Part shown: positions 51,501 through 62,962 of the stretch, in pieces
How the letters are laid out: each line of letters begins with the position of its first letter
Numbering within the stretch: the stretch's first letter is position 1
NCBI GenBank assembly: GCA_013397455.1
Contig: VYZB01000223.1
Coordinates: forward strand, 1,253,274 to 1,317,273
Length of the DNA: 64,000 bases
Source: Crotophaga sulcirostris
Taxonomy: Eukaryota; Chordata; Aves; Cuculiformes; Crotophagidae
Reading direction: 5' to 3'
Position numbers and translations under genes: made by a program
Notes under the pieces: generated by a model
Told to the model about the DNA's origin: nothing
Database searches by the model: none
Seen by the model: the letters and a program-made list of their open reading frames with translations, nothing else

Positions 51501-54500
51501 CTGGCACCCTGTTCACCCAGATCTTGAGTGCCCAATGTTGGGGAACCACCTCTTGCCTGGGAAGATGGCTAACTTTTCTCATGGTGAAAAACTCTCCTCT
51601 TGTGTCCAGTCGGAATCTGGCCAGGAGTAACTTGTACTCATTACCCCTCATCTTTCCCGTGTGACTCCTTGTAAAAATGGAGTCTCCATCTTCTTTGTAG
51701 CCACCCTTTAAATATGAGAGCATGGTGATGAGGTCTCTCCTAAGAACTTTTTTCTCCTCCAAGTTCTTGTATCATCTTAGTGACCATTCTCTGGACCCTC
51801 TCCAGTTTGTCCACATCTTTTTTGTATAGTAGGGACCAAAACTGAACACAGTATTCCAGGTGTGGCCTGACAAGCACTGAGTACAGTGGGCTAATAACTT
51901 CTTCATCTCTGCTGGTGATGCCCTTGTTGATGCAACCCAGAATCAATGTATCATACCTTCAGAGATTTTAGAAGCCATTTCTTTTATGGGTGGATAGAAT
52001 TGGAAGAAGTGTCTTAAAGTGATGCTCTGTTTATAATTTTTGTTCAGTAACTAAACAAACAATTTCAAATATTACAACATTTTTGATGCCCAACTCGAGA
52101 AAAAAAAGAAGATAACTGATTTTAAGAACATGAGTAATCAGCTCTTTCTGAAGAGATATGTATTTTAGACCTCTGTTGAAGGGCCAGAAGATTAAAATAG
52201 ATCCTTGACCCCTGTTTAGAGAAGACTATAAAACGAGGAGTGGAAACTGGAGATGAGAGTAGCGAAATGTAAGTTTCAGGAAACCATTATGAGATAGTAC
52301 ACTAACGTTAATTTTAAGGATTAAGACCCGTTGAGTACTGCAGTGAAGACCCTAGAAGAAGGTGTGATAGGAGTATTTGGCAATTTGTGAGTAAAGGGTG
52401 GGATTAGTTTTTCGCAGTTGCCTCCATGGCTGCCCAAGGACAGAAAGAACCCATTAAATTGTTGGGATTGGAACAGTGTAAAAGGACCAACTGATGAAGC
52501 CTGTTTGCCAGGCAGCCTCTACAGGTTTCACTCTTTAATCGTTGAGGGAAAAAAATACATCATGTCTTCTCCCAGCGGAACTGAAAAGGGGAATATTGCC
52601 ACTTTTCCTTCCTTAGATAGATCACTCTTTTGAAATGTAGTAATATCGGCCATTTTGCATCTCCTTTAGCTTGGGAGAGTAAATTAACTGTAGATCTTTT
52701 TCTTTCAGTTGTCACAGACTAAGTAGCTTTATATTTAACTTCAGTATGGTAAGCAGAATAGACTTCTGTAACCAGAAAAGATCTTATGACCCAGGTGTGG
52801 ATTTGTATTTCAGAAATTTATAAAAGTGACATTTTTATGAGACTGCCTCACTATATGTAATATCCGTAATCTTCAAGACATTTTGCAAATGAATAGGTGC
52901 TGAAGTTTGTTTGACACTATTCAATAATAAAGGTCTAATCTTCTTACCATGATACATAAATGCTTTAATCTGACTTTGTACAGAGCATGTATAAAATATA
53001 CCCAGCTGCCAAGTTAAATGCTTGAAAATTGATGGCCCTGTCAGAAGGACTACAGTGCTATAAGAAAACTTGAATTGGAAATAAATTTTCTTTTTTTCCC
53101 TACTTCTCCTTAAAAAGTATGAGTTCTGTTCTCATTTTGCCTTCAATATCACTGCTCCTGGCTCTGGAAGGCTTCTTCTGTGCTACTGTGTGCAGCAATT
53201 ATTTCAAGAAATATGTGGAATAGTTAGAATAAGTCTTGAGCAGAGATACTAGAATGATCAGAGATCTATAAAATATTACCTATCAGGAAAGTCAGACTTA
53301 TGTATGCAGGGAAAGAAAGATGGTAGGGGAAAAAACATCTTCGAAGATGTGAAAGGCTGCTGCAGAAAGGAAGGAAATAATTTGTAATTTGTGTCCAAGA
53401 TGTGTGGCTAAGAAAGAGTACATTTAAATTGCAATAAGGAGTTCTCTGGTTAGATACCACAGAAGGAAAACAGACTTTTAATGAGAAAATTCAGCTCTGG
53501 AGTGAACTACCTATTTTACTTCTACAGAGTTCCGAGACTGGAAATTCTGTAATGCATAAAAAAACCTGTCAAAAATGTAGTTGATCCTGCTATGGAGCTG
53601 TAGGGTGTGAAAAGGCAAGAAATGTTTAAATATAGTTTCTAATAAAGAGTGTACATTCTGAAAGATGTACATTTTACTGCTAAAATACACTGGGAACTGT
53701 GTGTTCTTCCTTTCTCATCACTATATTGCTATGGTTGAAGTTACTCAGAGCTGATAATTCCTATTTTAAAGACCTTCTTTGCAGTTGCTAGATTATGTCA
53801 GACACTAATGACTTACCTAAAACTTTGTGATGGATCTTTCATGTTTTTTCCTTAAGCTTTAATTAAAACTATTCAGGTGTTTCCAAGCATGAGATGAAAG
53901 AAAAGTATTTTTTCCTTTTCCTATGTTTTTTTTTTCTAAGAACCAAACAAAACCCACAAAATAAAATGTCTGTGGGGATTTCCAACACTGAAACCTGAAA
54001 CTTCGTCTGGAGGTAGAGATTGATACCTGTGTGGACAGACTACTCCTCTGTTACCAAAGACAACTGTCTCATAAAAAGTCTGATTTAACTGCAAGTTTCT
54101 TCCTATATCTAGGGGTTATTTTTTTTTAAACCAAGGTGCAGTCAGGTGAAGGGCGAGGTATGAGAGACAGAGAGAACAGATTATTATTTCAAAGAATGAA
54201 ACCTGGTTTGAGAAGGACAGAGAGGCTCTAGTTAAGAAGAGGAAGAAGCTGGAAAGAAGACGACTGGGTGATGAATCGGGTATTCTATCTGGGCAAAGGA
54301 AAGAGGAGCTCAGAGGTGGTACGTGCAAGCAAATTGCTGGGACAGAGAATGCAGGAGGAAGTTGAAGAATGAGAACAGAGGGGACAGCATGGGAGCAGAA
54401 CTGGAGCAAGCTTGGGCAAAAGGAATCAGATTTTGATTGGGGGTCCAAGTAGAAGAGAAATCATTGCCCATGGAGCGCTTGCCCTGCCAGAGTCTGGTGC

Positions 54501-57500
54501 AGGGGATTCCACTGCCTTCATGTTTTCATACTGTCTGGTATCTGTAGAAACTCTTGGGTGCCTGAAGTGCCTGAGCTATGCTCATGTTGGATGTTTGGTG
54601 TGGTTTGTCCTAATTTGCCTCCTGCTTAATTAAAAGGCCCCTAACTCTAAGAAAGAGCATTCCTTGCTTCAGTGTTGCATAGAATTAGAATCAGTCCGTT
54701 GCATCGTGGATTTTTGGACTGGAGGTAAATTGTAGCTGACAGACTATTTTGTAAGCTACTTGTGCATTTGCAGCTCTTGAGCCCAAAGCTCATCTGTATG
54801 TATATGTCCTCTCCCTTTATTCCTGGGAGCCACATTCACTCATTTCAGCTCAGAAGGAGTGTTAGCTGCTGTCTTCCTGAAGTGGTGGGGAAGAGGTGTG
54901 CTCAGCAGGTAGATGGTCATCTACCTAGTAAGACTCGGTGGGAATGGGGCAGCTGGGAACAGGCAACCCCTTGTCAGCTCAGAGCTGCTTGGCACTCTCC
55001 TGCTCCTCTCTGCTCTTGGGGAAAACCTCAACTTTGACATAACTGCCTCGCTGCTTGGGTGGAAAGGGGTCTCCCTGGAGCAATGGGAAGAAGAATACTG
55101 CATTCTAAGTCTCTGGAAGTCTCAGTGGTGTTAGCTGCTGCCTCAGTCTGACGTGTTTGACATCAGTTGTGAAGCAACAGCCTTTAGTGGGATGAGGCTC
55201 AGTTCTCAAGTGCCAGCTTAACCGAGAAGATGGCATCCTGCTGCTGGTGGCTGCTGTGTTAGCTGAAGTGACAAGGACCCTGTAATGGATAGTTACAACC
55301 CTGCTAGTAAACCACACAGTCTGTAGGGATCTGTGGAAAGGAATACGTTTTTTCGGTTTGCTTTATTAAATCCACTGTGCGCTTTATAAATAAAAACTCT
55401 TTAACTGCAGACTTGAACATTCATAAGTTAAATATCAAATTTAATTTGGCTGCATTGTGGCATACAGGGAATGTAGCTTTAGTTTTGTTATTGCGTACTA
55501 ATGTATCCAGAGGACTTGCTGCATCTTTCAAGACAGTAAGAACTGTGTGCTGTGGATTGGGGGTTTGAATGGGAATGGCTCATGGATGCGTGTAAAGGGC
55601 TTTTGTCCCATTCTTTGCAGATGTTGCCGAGTCCATAGTAAAATGAAGTAGGAGAAGTCAGAAAAGATAGTATTGAGATAAGGCAGTTCATATTTTGCTC
55701 TGGGCATCCAGTTTCAGCTTTCAGTGGTTGGGTTTAAAGTGATTTAAACTAAGTGAGGGGTGAAATGTATCCCAATAGTGAAGAACTGCAACCGGTATAT
55801 GCGTTCCAACACATACATGAGGATTAACATGGCAAGATGTCTGCTGGTAAATAAAGGGCAGGAGAGCATTTGCTGAAAAGTTTCATTTTTCCCTTCTTCT
55901 GGATGCTTGAATTCTTAACTAGTGATCTTGGGGTTTATTTTTCAAGACATATTGTGCATGCATATTTAGCCTTGGAAATAAGAATTGTTGTTATTGCAGG
56001 GTGATGAAGGTTTAATACCTCGAATTTGTGAAGGATTATTCAGCAAAATAAGTGAAAAAACAAAACGGAATGAGGCATCCTTTCGAACAGAAGTCAGGTA
56101 GGTCTTGGTGCATTGATAGTTTGCTGGTTATCAAACTTGTTTCAGTTACAACCACCCTGTTTCACTTATTATCTCTGAGAAAGTGTTTATTTTTCATATG
56201 ACTTTCCACGCTTGGCCTCAGTTGCATAATTGATTTTTTGTTGGCAATTGTAGTCAAAATGTGCAGTACTTCTAACTTCAGTCCAACAACTGTGCATTTT
56301 GCTTTGTTTAAATGACAGTGAAAATGCCTTTGTGAGTAGGTGGCATCTTCTTTATTTTACCCTTTATTTCAGGCTGACACTAGGAGCTTTTGCTCTTGGT
56401 AATGTCTGCTTTCTTCCTACTTGTTTTTTGGACCTTTCTCCTTATGATACAAGTATGCAATAGTCATTACTATCTTAAACCAGCTAAAGATCCATTTGCT
56501 TCTCCAGGCAGGTTGTTTTCAAACACAGTGTTAATATGGCTTTCATTTTTTTAAAAGACTCTTGAATCAGTCAGTGGTGTTCTAAATCTTTTTTCTTTCA
56601 GTTATCTGGAAATTTATAACGAACGTGTGAGAGATCTTCTCAGACGGAAGTCATCAAAAACCAATAATTTACGAATACGGGAACATCCAAAAGAAGGGCC
56701 ATATGTTGAGGGTAAAAACACTCTGTGTTTTGCACTGGATATTTCACTACCTTTGTGTATTTGTACATGTCATGTCTTACTGCATAGGGCATTTTTACCT
56801 TTTAAAGCATAAGAGGTGATGGATACGGTGCTTTCCTTTGATGTAAAAGCATTAGAGGAGAATAGCCTCTCAGTTTGGATCTCCACTCACTTTCTGTATT
56901 CTAAGATTATTGTACATACATAGTTTTTATCTCTAAATTTATAACACATTTTTAAAGAATGTTAAGAGATACAATTGGTTTTAAGAATTTGTTGACTATA
57001 ATGTATAAATCTTTAATGTTTAGATGGAAAGAACTATTAGGATCTAATTGTCTTAATCCGTCTTCTGCCAGGGAAGGTTCTTGTCTCTTGAGAGATTATG
57101 ATTTTGTTATTACACTGATTACTTTAGTAAGATTGCTTTTTTTTTTCTCAATTTACTGTAAATATGTAAGTTCTCCATTGTTCACATGAAGCCTCCTTCC
57201 TTGCCTTAAATGATAAACAAGTGTGACAATAAATGCTAATTGCAGCAATACTTTGCAGTAGTGAGACTAATTTGAATCTTTTCGTAAAAAAAAAAATAAA
57301 TCAAGTGCACATATAAGCATACTGTAACATTCTTCTTCTCTTTAGATTTGTCTAAACATTTAGTGCAAAATTATACTGATGTAGAGGAACTTATGGAGGC
57401 AGGAAATATAAATAGAACGACGGCTGCAACTGGAATGAATGATGTCAGTAGTAGGTCACATGCCATTTTCACAATCAACTTCACTCAGGTAAAAAACCAC

Positions 57501-60500
57501 CTCCCCAGTATGGATATTTGTTTACATTCAATAATTTATATGGTTATTAAAATATAAAGTTGTTAAATAAGTAAGTATGGGTAGCTGACTGTGTTCTTGT
57601 AACAGAGAAAGTTAAAAACATGAAAATACTGTTTTGAGAATTATAAATATGTTTATCAATGATTATAATCCTCAAAATTTACAGTGTAATGCAATTGCTT
57701 AAATATATTTAGTAGTTTTTGCGGAGATAATTATTGGGAATCAGGCTGAATAACAGTGACCAGTGCCGGCGTGTTTCATGACACGACTATACCAGGAGTG
57801 GATGAGAGCACGTTGTGCGAGATTTCAGCCAAAGCTGAACATGGGCTACCTTTTGTGCTCTGACGTTATCCAAGGTTTACAAAAGAGTGTAGAAATGTTT
57901 TGAGTGTTTTCTTACTGACTCTTCATTTGCTATTATTGGAAAACTATTTATATTCCTTGATTTATTGATGGTATGGGCAGATTTACCACGCTTTTTCCGA
58001 GCCTAGTGCTCTTTCTGTTTATATGTAGTAAACTCCTTTTCTAATGACTCCCACTCTTCATCATTGTTTTTTGAGAGACTTTTTAGACCATCCATGGATA
58101 ACATGCTAGATGAAAAGAACGTAGCGTAGAGGTGGTTTGCTCTTGTGACAGAACTTTACATGTCTGCCTCAAAAAACACACGCACAAAATCTCATGTACC
58201 AGCTGTTCACTAATGATGAGTTGCTCATTGGAAAGCTTTCAAAAGAGGGTGAGAGGCAGGCAGCAAAAGTGGTTTTTTTCTATTGTTATACTGTAAAAGT
58301 AGAAGGAAGTTTGAAAGAGAGCATGAGTTGATTTATGTGAATTAAGTTAAAGATTGGGAGGAAGCCTCTGTTAAAATTATCAAATAAAATTACAGTTGCT
58401 GCTTACTTGAACTGGGAGGCAGGGGGAGTAACTGAGTGTAAAAATGTTAAAGTCTGCATATGCTATAACTTGTTGAAAGCTAAATATAAATAGATAAATG
58501 TTGAAAGCTTAATAAAATGAATGCAGCACATGTTCACTGTGCATCATGTAAAAACCAATTCACAGTTGTCAGTGCATGTACGTAAGTGGCTAGAAAGTTA
58601 CAAATATTACAATTTAAAGAAGTAACGACTTGCGTGGGAGATATGCAGCAATTCATGATCAAATGCCTTTCTGTGGCACCTCTAATACATCTGTCTTCTG
58701 AAGGTCTGCTGTTGTAAACAAGTTAAATTCAGTCATGACATGAAAAAGACCACTAGGTTGAATTCAGTAAAATTTCAGAATTTCGTGGCTTAACATACTT
58801 TTCTTTGCATTTTTTTTCTGTAGGCTAAATTTGATTCTGAAATGCCTTGTGAAACTGTTAGCAAGATTCATCTTGTTGATCTTGCTGGAAGTGAGAGAGC
58901 AGATGCCACCGGTGCCACAGGGGTTAGATTAAAGGAAGGAGGGAATATTAACAAATCTCTAGTTACTCTGGGAAATGTAATTTCTGCCTTAGGTAAGTCT
59001 GGTTTTTATGCTTGTCTGTTTTGGGGTTTTTTTAGTCATTAAATACCTTTCTGTTTATTTATACTGCTGTTCATTTTACTTACACAAATAGTGGCCTAAC
59101 GCATACCATTTTTGAAAATAAGTGGAAATACATAATTGCTGTTTTTTCCTTTTCTACCTCCACATCACAGCTGATTTATCTCAGGATGCAACAAATCCTC
59201 TTTCAAAGAAGAAGCAAGTATTTGTGCCTTACAGAGACTCTGTGTTGACTTGGCTGCTAAAAGATAGCCTGGGAGGAAACTCTAAAACTATAATGATTGC
59301 CAGTAAGTGTTTTTAAATTACTTTTTTGCATCCTGAACAGTTCATACTTAATAGGAATGACTGTAGATATTTAGATTCCATATGCTTTATTAAGGCAGAA
59401 TGTTGTCAACACGTATGATTTCTTTCTTTTTGAGTTTTCTAGTAGCACTCTGCCTTTACCTACACTCTGCAGAACGTGTCTTCCAGTCAAACTATATAGG
59501 GTCACATTGTGTATATGGGGACAACCTAGTTGTTTCGTAATGTCATGAACAATAGCAGGTATGCCTCCTGAATCTGAGAACTTCATTTTCATCTCCAGAT
59601 TATCTGTTTGTCTGCATATATCACTGGCTGAGTATTTGGTCACAAATGTAACAAGGAATCCAGGTTGTGTACGTACAGTTGTTACACATTTGTTTGCATA
59701 ATTAAGGATTATCCAAATGTATGTGCCTAATTGCTTGCATTTGCTCTGACATCTACCTCACTGCTGTGTTTCTCTGACATGTGCACAGTGCAATGATCAG
59801 CTCATCTCACCAGTTAAACTTCACGTAATGGTTCCTGTCTATTCTTGAGATTCATTTGCATTCCAGACAGCTCTGTTACTCATGGTAAATGCTCAAACTT
59901 GGACCTAGATAAAGTCTTGTGCTACTTTCCCCTTACACCTCTTCTCCACAGGAGAAGGACTTTGATCCCCAGTTAAAAAAGGAATCCAACTTTGTGCATC
60001 TAGTCAATACTGGTGTGCAGATTGGTTTCCTTTGCCAAAATTGTGGGGTTGTTGCTTTAGTAGCTAAAGCAACCTGGTCTCTTTTGACATTCTGTAGGTA
60101 AGAATGTAATTTTTTTAACCTACTATTTGAACTCACACAGCATTTTACCTTTTGTCTAAATTTAATTATTTATGATAAGTCATCTTGCAAACTTTTCTTA
60201 CAGCTTCCTTTTTACCCATAGGAAGCTCTGTAAGGATCGCGTGGTTTAAAAACCTATCCATGGCATATGTATTACATGTTTTTTCAACAAACTGGAAGGG
60301 GAATTCCATTCCCAAAAAAACCCAAGTGAAGCTGGGAGGATGTTTAAAGGGAGGAGAGGATTTTGGATTTCAGCAGATTTAAGCTGGGAAGAGCAACTCT
60401 GAGCTTTTTCTCATTCTTTCCTGCTTAGATGAAAGGAATCGTGGGAGAGCATTTGAAGATATGAAACGCATTGGATCAAATTCTGGTTTCTTAATTGCTT

Positions 60501-62281
60501 TACTATAGTCAGATTCTCTGTTGTATGATTTTGAGGGAGTTTTTGAAATCCATGCCACTTTCTTTCCTTAGGCTGGTCATAGTAGTACCCAAATAGGATC
60601 TCAGACCAGATTCTGCTTTGTTTTTTTTCTGGCTATTGAAGTACCACTGTGCTAATGTCTTTATTCTTGATGCGTTCTTTCAGTTACGTGATTGAGTAAC
60701 GGGTTTTTTTTTTGACAGAGGGTTGGGAATAAAAGTTTTAGAAACACAATGAGCTTTCAGTGCCTATACTAATGATTACAGTGCACAGCTGCTCTTTCAG
60801 GTACTTCCTTATCTATTAAGGATGCTTCTGCTCCACAGAGCCCTGATGGTTGATCTTTTCTCCAACAGTAACTCTACTGGTAATGTGGCTGAATTGCCTA
60901 ACAGAGCCTGACAAGCTGTCTGGATACATTTGGCCCACCTTTTCTGTAACTAAATACAAAAAAAGCAGAAGATCATCTCAAACTGTAGGAAAGGCTCTTA
61001 GAAAAATGCATCCAATTGTTATTTGTCATATTTCTATAACTTATTGTAACATTCTTTCAGAAAGAGAAGAATTGAGTAGTGGTGAGGAGACAGTAGATAA
61101 AGTAGGGCAGTGATAGCATGAGCTAGGGGATGTATAGTCTGTTGTCAAGTGCATCTCCCCTACTTCAGGGAGTCTCTACCACAAAAAGAGTATTTATTAC
61201 TGATAAGAGAATGAGGAAAGGCAGAATATTTTGGTCACTTGATTATTTTTTCATGTGTCTTCATTGTCTGATTACCTGAATCACTTGTTCAGTTTGATTA
61301 TTAAGATTTTTGGTCCATCCTTGTTTGTACATGGTGTCATCTTCTTAGTTTTTGCTCATCTATTTGGATCCAGTAATTGTATTTTTAATTGGGAACATCT
61401 TGTATATTGTTAGGGTAATCAGGGGAAGGATAACATTAGCACTTTCATTTAAACTCTATTGGTTTTCCTACTTAAGTTGCCTGTAAAAATAGTACTGGTT
61501 TATCTTGATGCATCAGATAGGTAACAGTTCTGCATGCTGCCAGATACCTGCAGCTCAGCAGAACAGCCGAGTTTGTAAATTATACAAGCTCTGCTTTTGT
61601 TTTGGTTTTCATGTCTTTTTTTTGTTTGTTTGATTGCTGTTTAATTTCCCTTTAAAACTCGGACTGAACCTATTGTGTCTTTACCTGAAATGACTTTTCC
61701 ATTCAGTCATTACATTGATATGTACAAAATACTCACCTGCTTTTCCAGTGTTCATGTAAAAGATTTGCAAGAAAGCCTTTAAAGTATTCATGTAGGACAT
61801 TTATGCTTACCAGGGAAATGTAAATGTTAAGTAGATTGACAGCAAGATTTCTTTACAACACTTGATTGTTGGACCTGATTATTCTAATGCACTATTCTGA
61901 TGAAGTGTTTACTTAAGCAAAGTTATAGTGACATGAAAGCAGTGGAGCCAGATGAAGAATTGGAACAAATTGTAACCATACTGGTTAATCATATATTTCT
62001 GTCTCTTTGTCCACATTAAGTTTATCTGACTTTTAAAATATAAACTAACTTTACTAAATGAAACATATGGTGCTGGATAAACTGTTTCTGATTTCATCTC
62101 CGTAGCTATTTCACCTGCTGATGTAAATTATGGAGAAACTTTAAGTACACTTCGCTATGCAAATAGAGCCAAAAACATCATCAACAAGCCTACTATTAAT
62201 GAGGATCCTAACGTCAAACTGATCCGTGAGCTGAGAGCTGAAATAGCCCGATTAAAAGCCCTGCTTGCTCAAGGGAATCAG
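27456..62281 (+). CDS. KIF16B: KIF16B, kinesin-3 motor, 5' part (exons 1-10 of a longer gene)
   Basis: Joined coding segments: 27456-27502, 45843-45912, 46903-47016, 51281-51397, 56000-56097, 56602-56711, 57346-57488, 58824-58992, 59171-59302 and 62106-62281 (1176 nt, residues 1-392). All introns are GT-AG and all phases join. The product is the N-terminal motor: VRVRP strand near residue 8, P-loop GQTGSGKS (102-109), switch I NDVSSRSH (217-224), switch II DLAGSE (252-257), a short lysine-bearing loop 12 (SKKK, 301-304) and the RAKNI neck-linker start (355-359). KIF16B moves early endosomes towards microtubule plus ends and binds PI3P through a C-terminal PX domain, which lies outside this window. 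Kinesin-3 relatives such as KIF1A have a longer lysine loop. The sequence matches the human KIF16B motor closely as I recall it. The motor is intact, with no missing key residue. Confidence 0.96.
27766..27784 (+). repeat. Poly-C run in intron 1
   Basis: Fifteen consecutive C, then T and CCC, close to the 5' end of a CR1 tail. Such runs are prone to polymerase slippage and sequencing error, so the length may be unreliable. Confidence 0.8.
27783..27915 (+). mobile_element. CR1 3' end fragment in intron 1
   Basis: Sense-oriented. It begins GGAGGTGTTCAAGGCCAAG (EVFKAK) and ends CCAATCCAAACCATTCTATGA, the canonical CR1 3' tail. Only about 130 bp remain. Confidence 0.85.
27950..27990 (+). mobile_element. 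Second short CR1 tail
   Basis: CCCTTCCAGCCCAAACCGTT then CAGTGATTCTGTGG repeats the CR1 3' terminal sequence about 60 bp after the first tail. It is either an independent tiny insertion or an internal duplication. Confidence 0.65.
33230..35270 (-). mobile_element. CR1 LINE internal segment, inverted (ORF1 end, endonuclease, RT start)
   Basis: Read on the minus strand from 35270, this holds CR1 coding order. First comes the C-terminus of the ORF1 esterase-like region ([15 protein letters not shown], then [18 protein letters not shown]). The endonuclease part follows ([12 protein letters not shown] and [13 protein letters not shown], about 34431-34859). Next is the linker ([16 protein letters not shown]) and the beginning of the reverse transcriptase ([20 protein letters not shown] and [20 protein letters not shown]). 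It stops inside the RT with no CR1 3' end, which is atypical because CR1 copies usually keep the 3' end. Frameshifts and stops make it non-functional. Confidence 0.9.
35271..35645 (+). mobile_element. CR1 LINE 3' segment joined head-to-head to the inverted part
   Basis: Starts at TTTAGCCTGGAGAAGAGGAGG ([11 protein letters not shown]), continues [18 protein letters not shown] and [13 protein letters not shown], and ends CTATGATCCTATGATTCTAT, the CR1 3' terminus. It directly abuts the inverted internal segment with no intervening DNA. Confidence 0.92.
45843..45912 (+). CDS. KIF16B: KIF16B exon 2
   Basis: 70 nt encoding residues 16-39 ([17 protein letters not shown] then TTITNLK). Acceptor TTATTTTCAG, donor AAG|GTAAGT. 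Phase 2 in, phase 0 out. Confidence 0.95.
45913..46902 (+). other. KIF16B: KIF16B intron 2
   Basis: 990 bp, GTAAGT to AG, with a long T-run (near 46873-46897) serving as the polypyrimidine tract. Nothing else recognised. Confidence 0.85.
46903..47016 (+). CDS. KIF16B: KIF16B exon 3
   Basis: 114 nt, phase 0 on both sides, residues 40-77 ([17 protein letters not shown] then [16 protein letters not shown] and VCQEM). It is the beta-strand and loop region before the P-loop. Donor ATG|GTAGGT. Confidence 0.95.
47017..51280 (+). other. KIF16B: KIF16B intron 3
   Basis: About 4.3 kb, AT-rich, no recognised repeat family, exon or RNA gene. Acceptor preceded by a T-rich tract. Confidence 0.8.
51281..51397 (+). 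CDS. KIF16B: KIF16B exon 4 (P-loop)
   Basis: 117 nt, phase 0 on both sides, residues 78-116. Contains [20 protein letters not shown] and YTMMGNA. The Walker A motif GQTGSGKS binds ATP phosphates. Acceptor TTTTTTCTTAG, donor GCG|GTATGT. A CR1 element starts 14 bases after the donor. Confidence 0.96.
51398..55999 (+). other. KIF16B: KIF16B intron 4
   Basis: 4.6 kb. The first 550 bp are almost wholly a minus-oriented CR1 (51412-51950). The rest (51951-55999) shows no recognised exon, repeat family or RNA gene. Confidence 0.85.
51412..51950 (-). mobile_element. CR1 LINE remnant immediately after exon 4
   Basis: Minus-oriented, 3' end at the left (CATAGAATCGTAGAATACC, AGGTTGGAAGGACC). Minus-strand translation from 51946 gives [19 protein letters not shown], then [17 protein letters not shown] and [18 protein letters not shown]. 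5'-truncated and non-functional. Its position beside the splice donor is notable. Confidence 0.93.
56000..56097 (+). CDS. KIF16B: KIF16B exon 5
   Basis: 98 nt, residues 117-149 ([20 protein letters not shown] then [12 protein letters not shown] plus a split Ser). Acceptor TTATTGCAG, donor AG|GTAGGT. Confidence 0.95.
56098..56601 (+). other. KIF16B: KIF16B intron 5
   Basis: 504 bp, GTAGGT to TTTCTTTCAG; no other feature recognised. Confidence 0.85.
56602..56711 (+). CDS. KIF16B: KIF16B exon 6
   Basis: 110 nt, residues 149-186 ([19 protein letters not shown], then [18 protein letters not shown]). SYLEIYNE is a highly conserved kinesin motor motif. Donor GAGG|GTAAAA. Confidence 0.95.
56712..57345 (+). 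other. KIF16B: KIF16B intron 6
   Basis: 634 bp, GTAAAA to TCTCTTTAG. Contains an A-run near 57286-57297; nothing else recognised. Confidence 0.8.
57346..57488 (+). CDS. KIF16B: KIF16B exon 7 (switch I)
   Basis: 143 nt, residues 186-233 ([48 protein letters not shown]). The NxxSSRSH switch I motif at 217-224 coordinates the nucleotide gamma-phosphate. Donor CAG|GTAAAA. Confidence 0.96.
57489..58823 (+). other. KIF16B: KIF16B intron 7
   Basis: 1335 bp, no recognised exon, repeat family or RNA gene. Acceptor TTTTTTTCTGTAG. Confidence 0.8.
58824..58992 (+). CDS. KIF16B: KIF16B exon 8 (switch II)
   Basis: 169 nt, residues 234-290 ([56 protein letters not shown]). DLAGSE at 252-257 is switch II; the following helix alpha-4 region contacts tubulin. 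Donor TTAG|GTAAGT. Confidence 0.96.
58993..59170 (+). other. KIF16B: KIF16B intron 8
   Basis: 178 bp, the shortest intron seen; GTAAGT to CACATCACAG. Confidence 0.85.
59171..59302 (+). CDS. KIF16B: KIF16B exon 9 (loop 12)
   Basis: 132 nt, residues 290-334 ([44 protein letters not shown] plus split Thr). Loop 12 carries only the SKKK lysines (301-304), shorter than the poly-lysine K-loop of KIF1A. Donor A|GTAAGT. Confidence 0.96.
59303..62105 (+). other. KIF16B: KIF16B intron 9
   Basis: 2.8 kb, GTAAGT to CATCTCCGTAG. No recognised exon or repeat family; plus-strand open frames at 59919-60101 and 60850-61113 lack any motor or coiled-coil features. Confidence 0.8.
62106..62281 (+). CDS. KIF16B: KIF16B exon 10 (end of motor, neck)
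   Basis: 176 nt, residues 334-392 ([58 protein letters not shown]). It ends the motor with helix alpha-6 and the neck linker, and starts the neck helix. The donor CAG|GTTAGC has T at +3 and is the weakest of those seen. The next constitutive exon is beyond the window. Confidence 0.95.
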
Positions 62282-62914
62282 GTTAGCTTTACTTGAAATT
62301 TATGTGTAATTTTCCTTGAGTTATAACATCTATTTCTAGAACGTAATGAGATAATTATCTTTCATTATATTGATTTGAGTAAACAAGCTCTATGAGGCTA
62401 TGAATGAATATTATTTTCCTGATTGAATCAGTTTCCATATGGCCAGTAGATTACCTCTTTCAACATAAGGGGGGAAAAATTGTCATCCCGAAGCTTTTAG
62501 CTATCTCTTAATATAATCAGAGCTTGATTGCAGTGCATGGTGGAAGTAGCCACCACAGCATAAGGAGCCGGAGCAGTAACATATTTGCTGAGTCTAGCCT
62601 GGTGGACTGAGGAGGTACTTTAGCTAGTATCATAAAGGACGCGAAAGGTATAAAGTATCTAAGGTTTGTAAATATAAAAATGTGAGAGAATGGATGGCTT
62701 TGAACAAAATATTTTATTTACAATTGACTGAAGAGTACATTAGACAGCAAGTAACATGCTAAACATATAAAGGTACTTTTAGTGGTGCTGTAAGAAAACA
62801 TGTCACTCTATACTTCCCTTTTGCATGATTCTTTCTTGTTCGTCTATTAGTATTAGACACTATGACCATTTGCCGCACAAGCTCAGTTAGGCTTTATTTC
62901 TCCTCTGTTTCCAG

Positions 62915-62962
62915 GATGATGAAACCAAGCTAACAATAAGACCAGTCGTGATTTCTAAATAA
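62915..62962 (+). CDS. Candidate alternative last exon of KIF16B (coding part)
   Basis: A strong acceptor (pyrimidine tract TTTATTTCTCCTCTGTTTCC then AG at 62913-62914) precedes sequence that, spliced to exon 10 in phase 0, adds DDETKLTIRPVVISK and then TAA. The result would be a 407-residue motor-plus-neck protein without FHA, coiled coils or PX. Two AATAAA signals and a GT-rich element follow within 550 bp. A short open tail after a chance acceptor is not rare, so transcript evidence is required. Confidence 0.25.
   Translation, partial: DDETKLTIRPVVISK

Noticed and set aside
60850..61113. 87-codon plus-strand frame in intron 9, considered as an extra KIF16B exon
   Set aside because: Exons 9 and 10 join in frame to give the expected continuous motor sequence. 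An insertion here would interrupt the motor core, and no matching acceptor/donor pair was seen.
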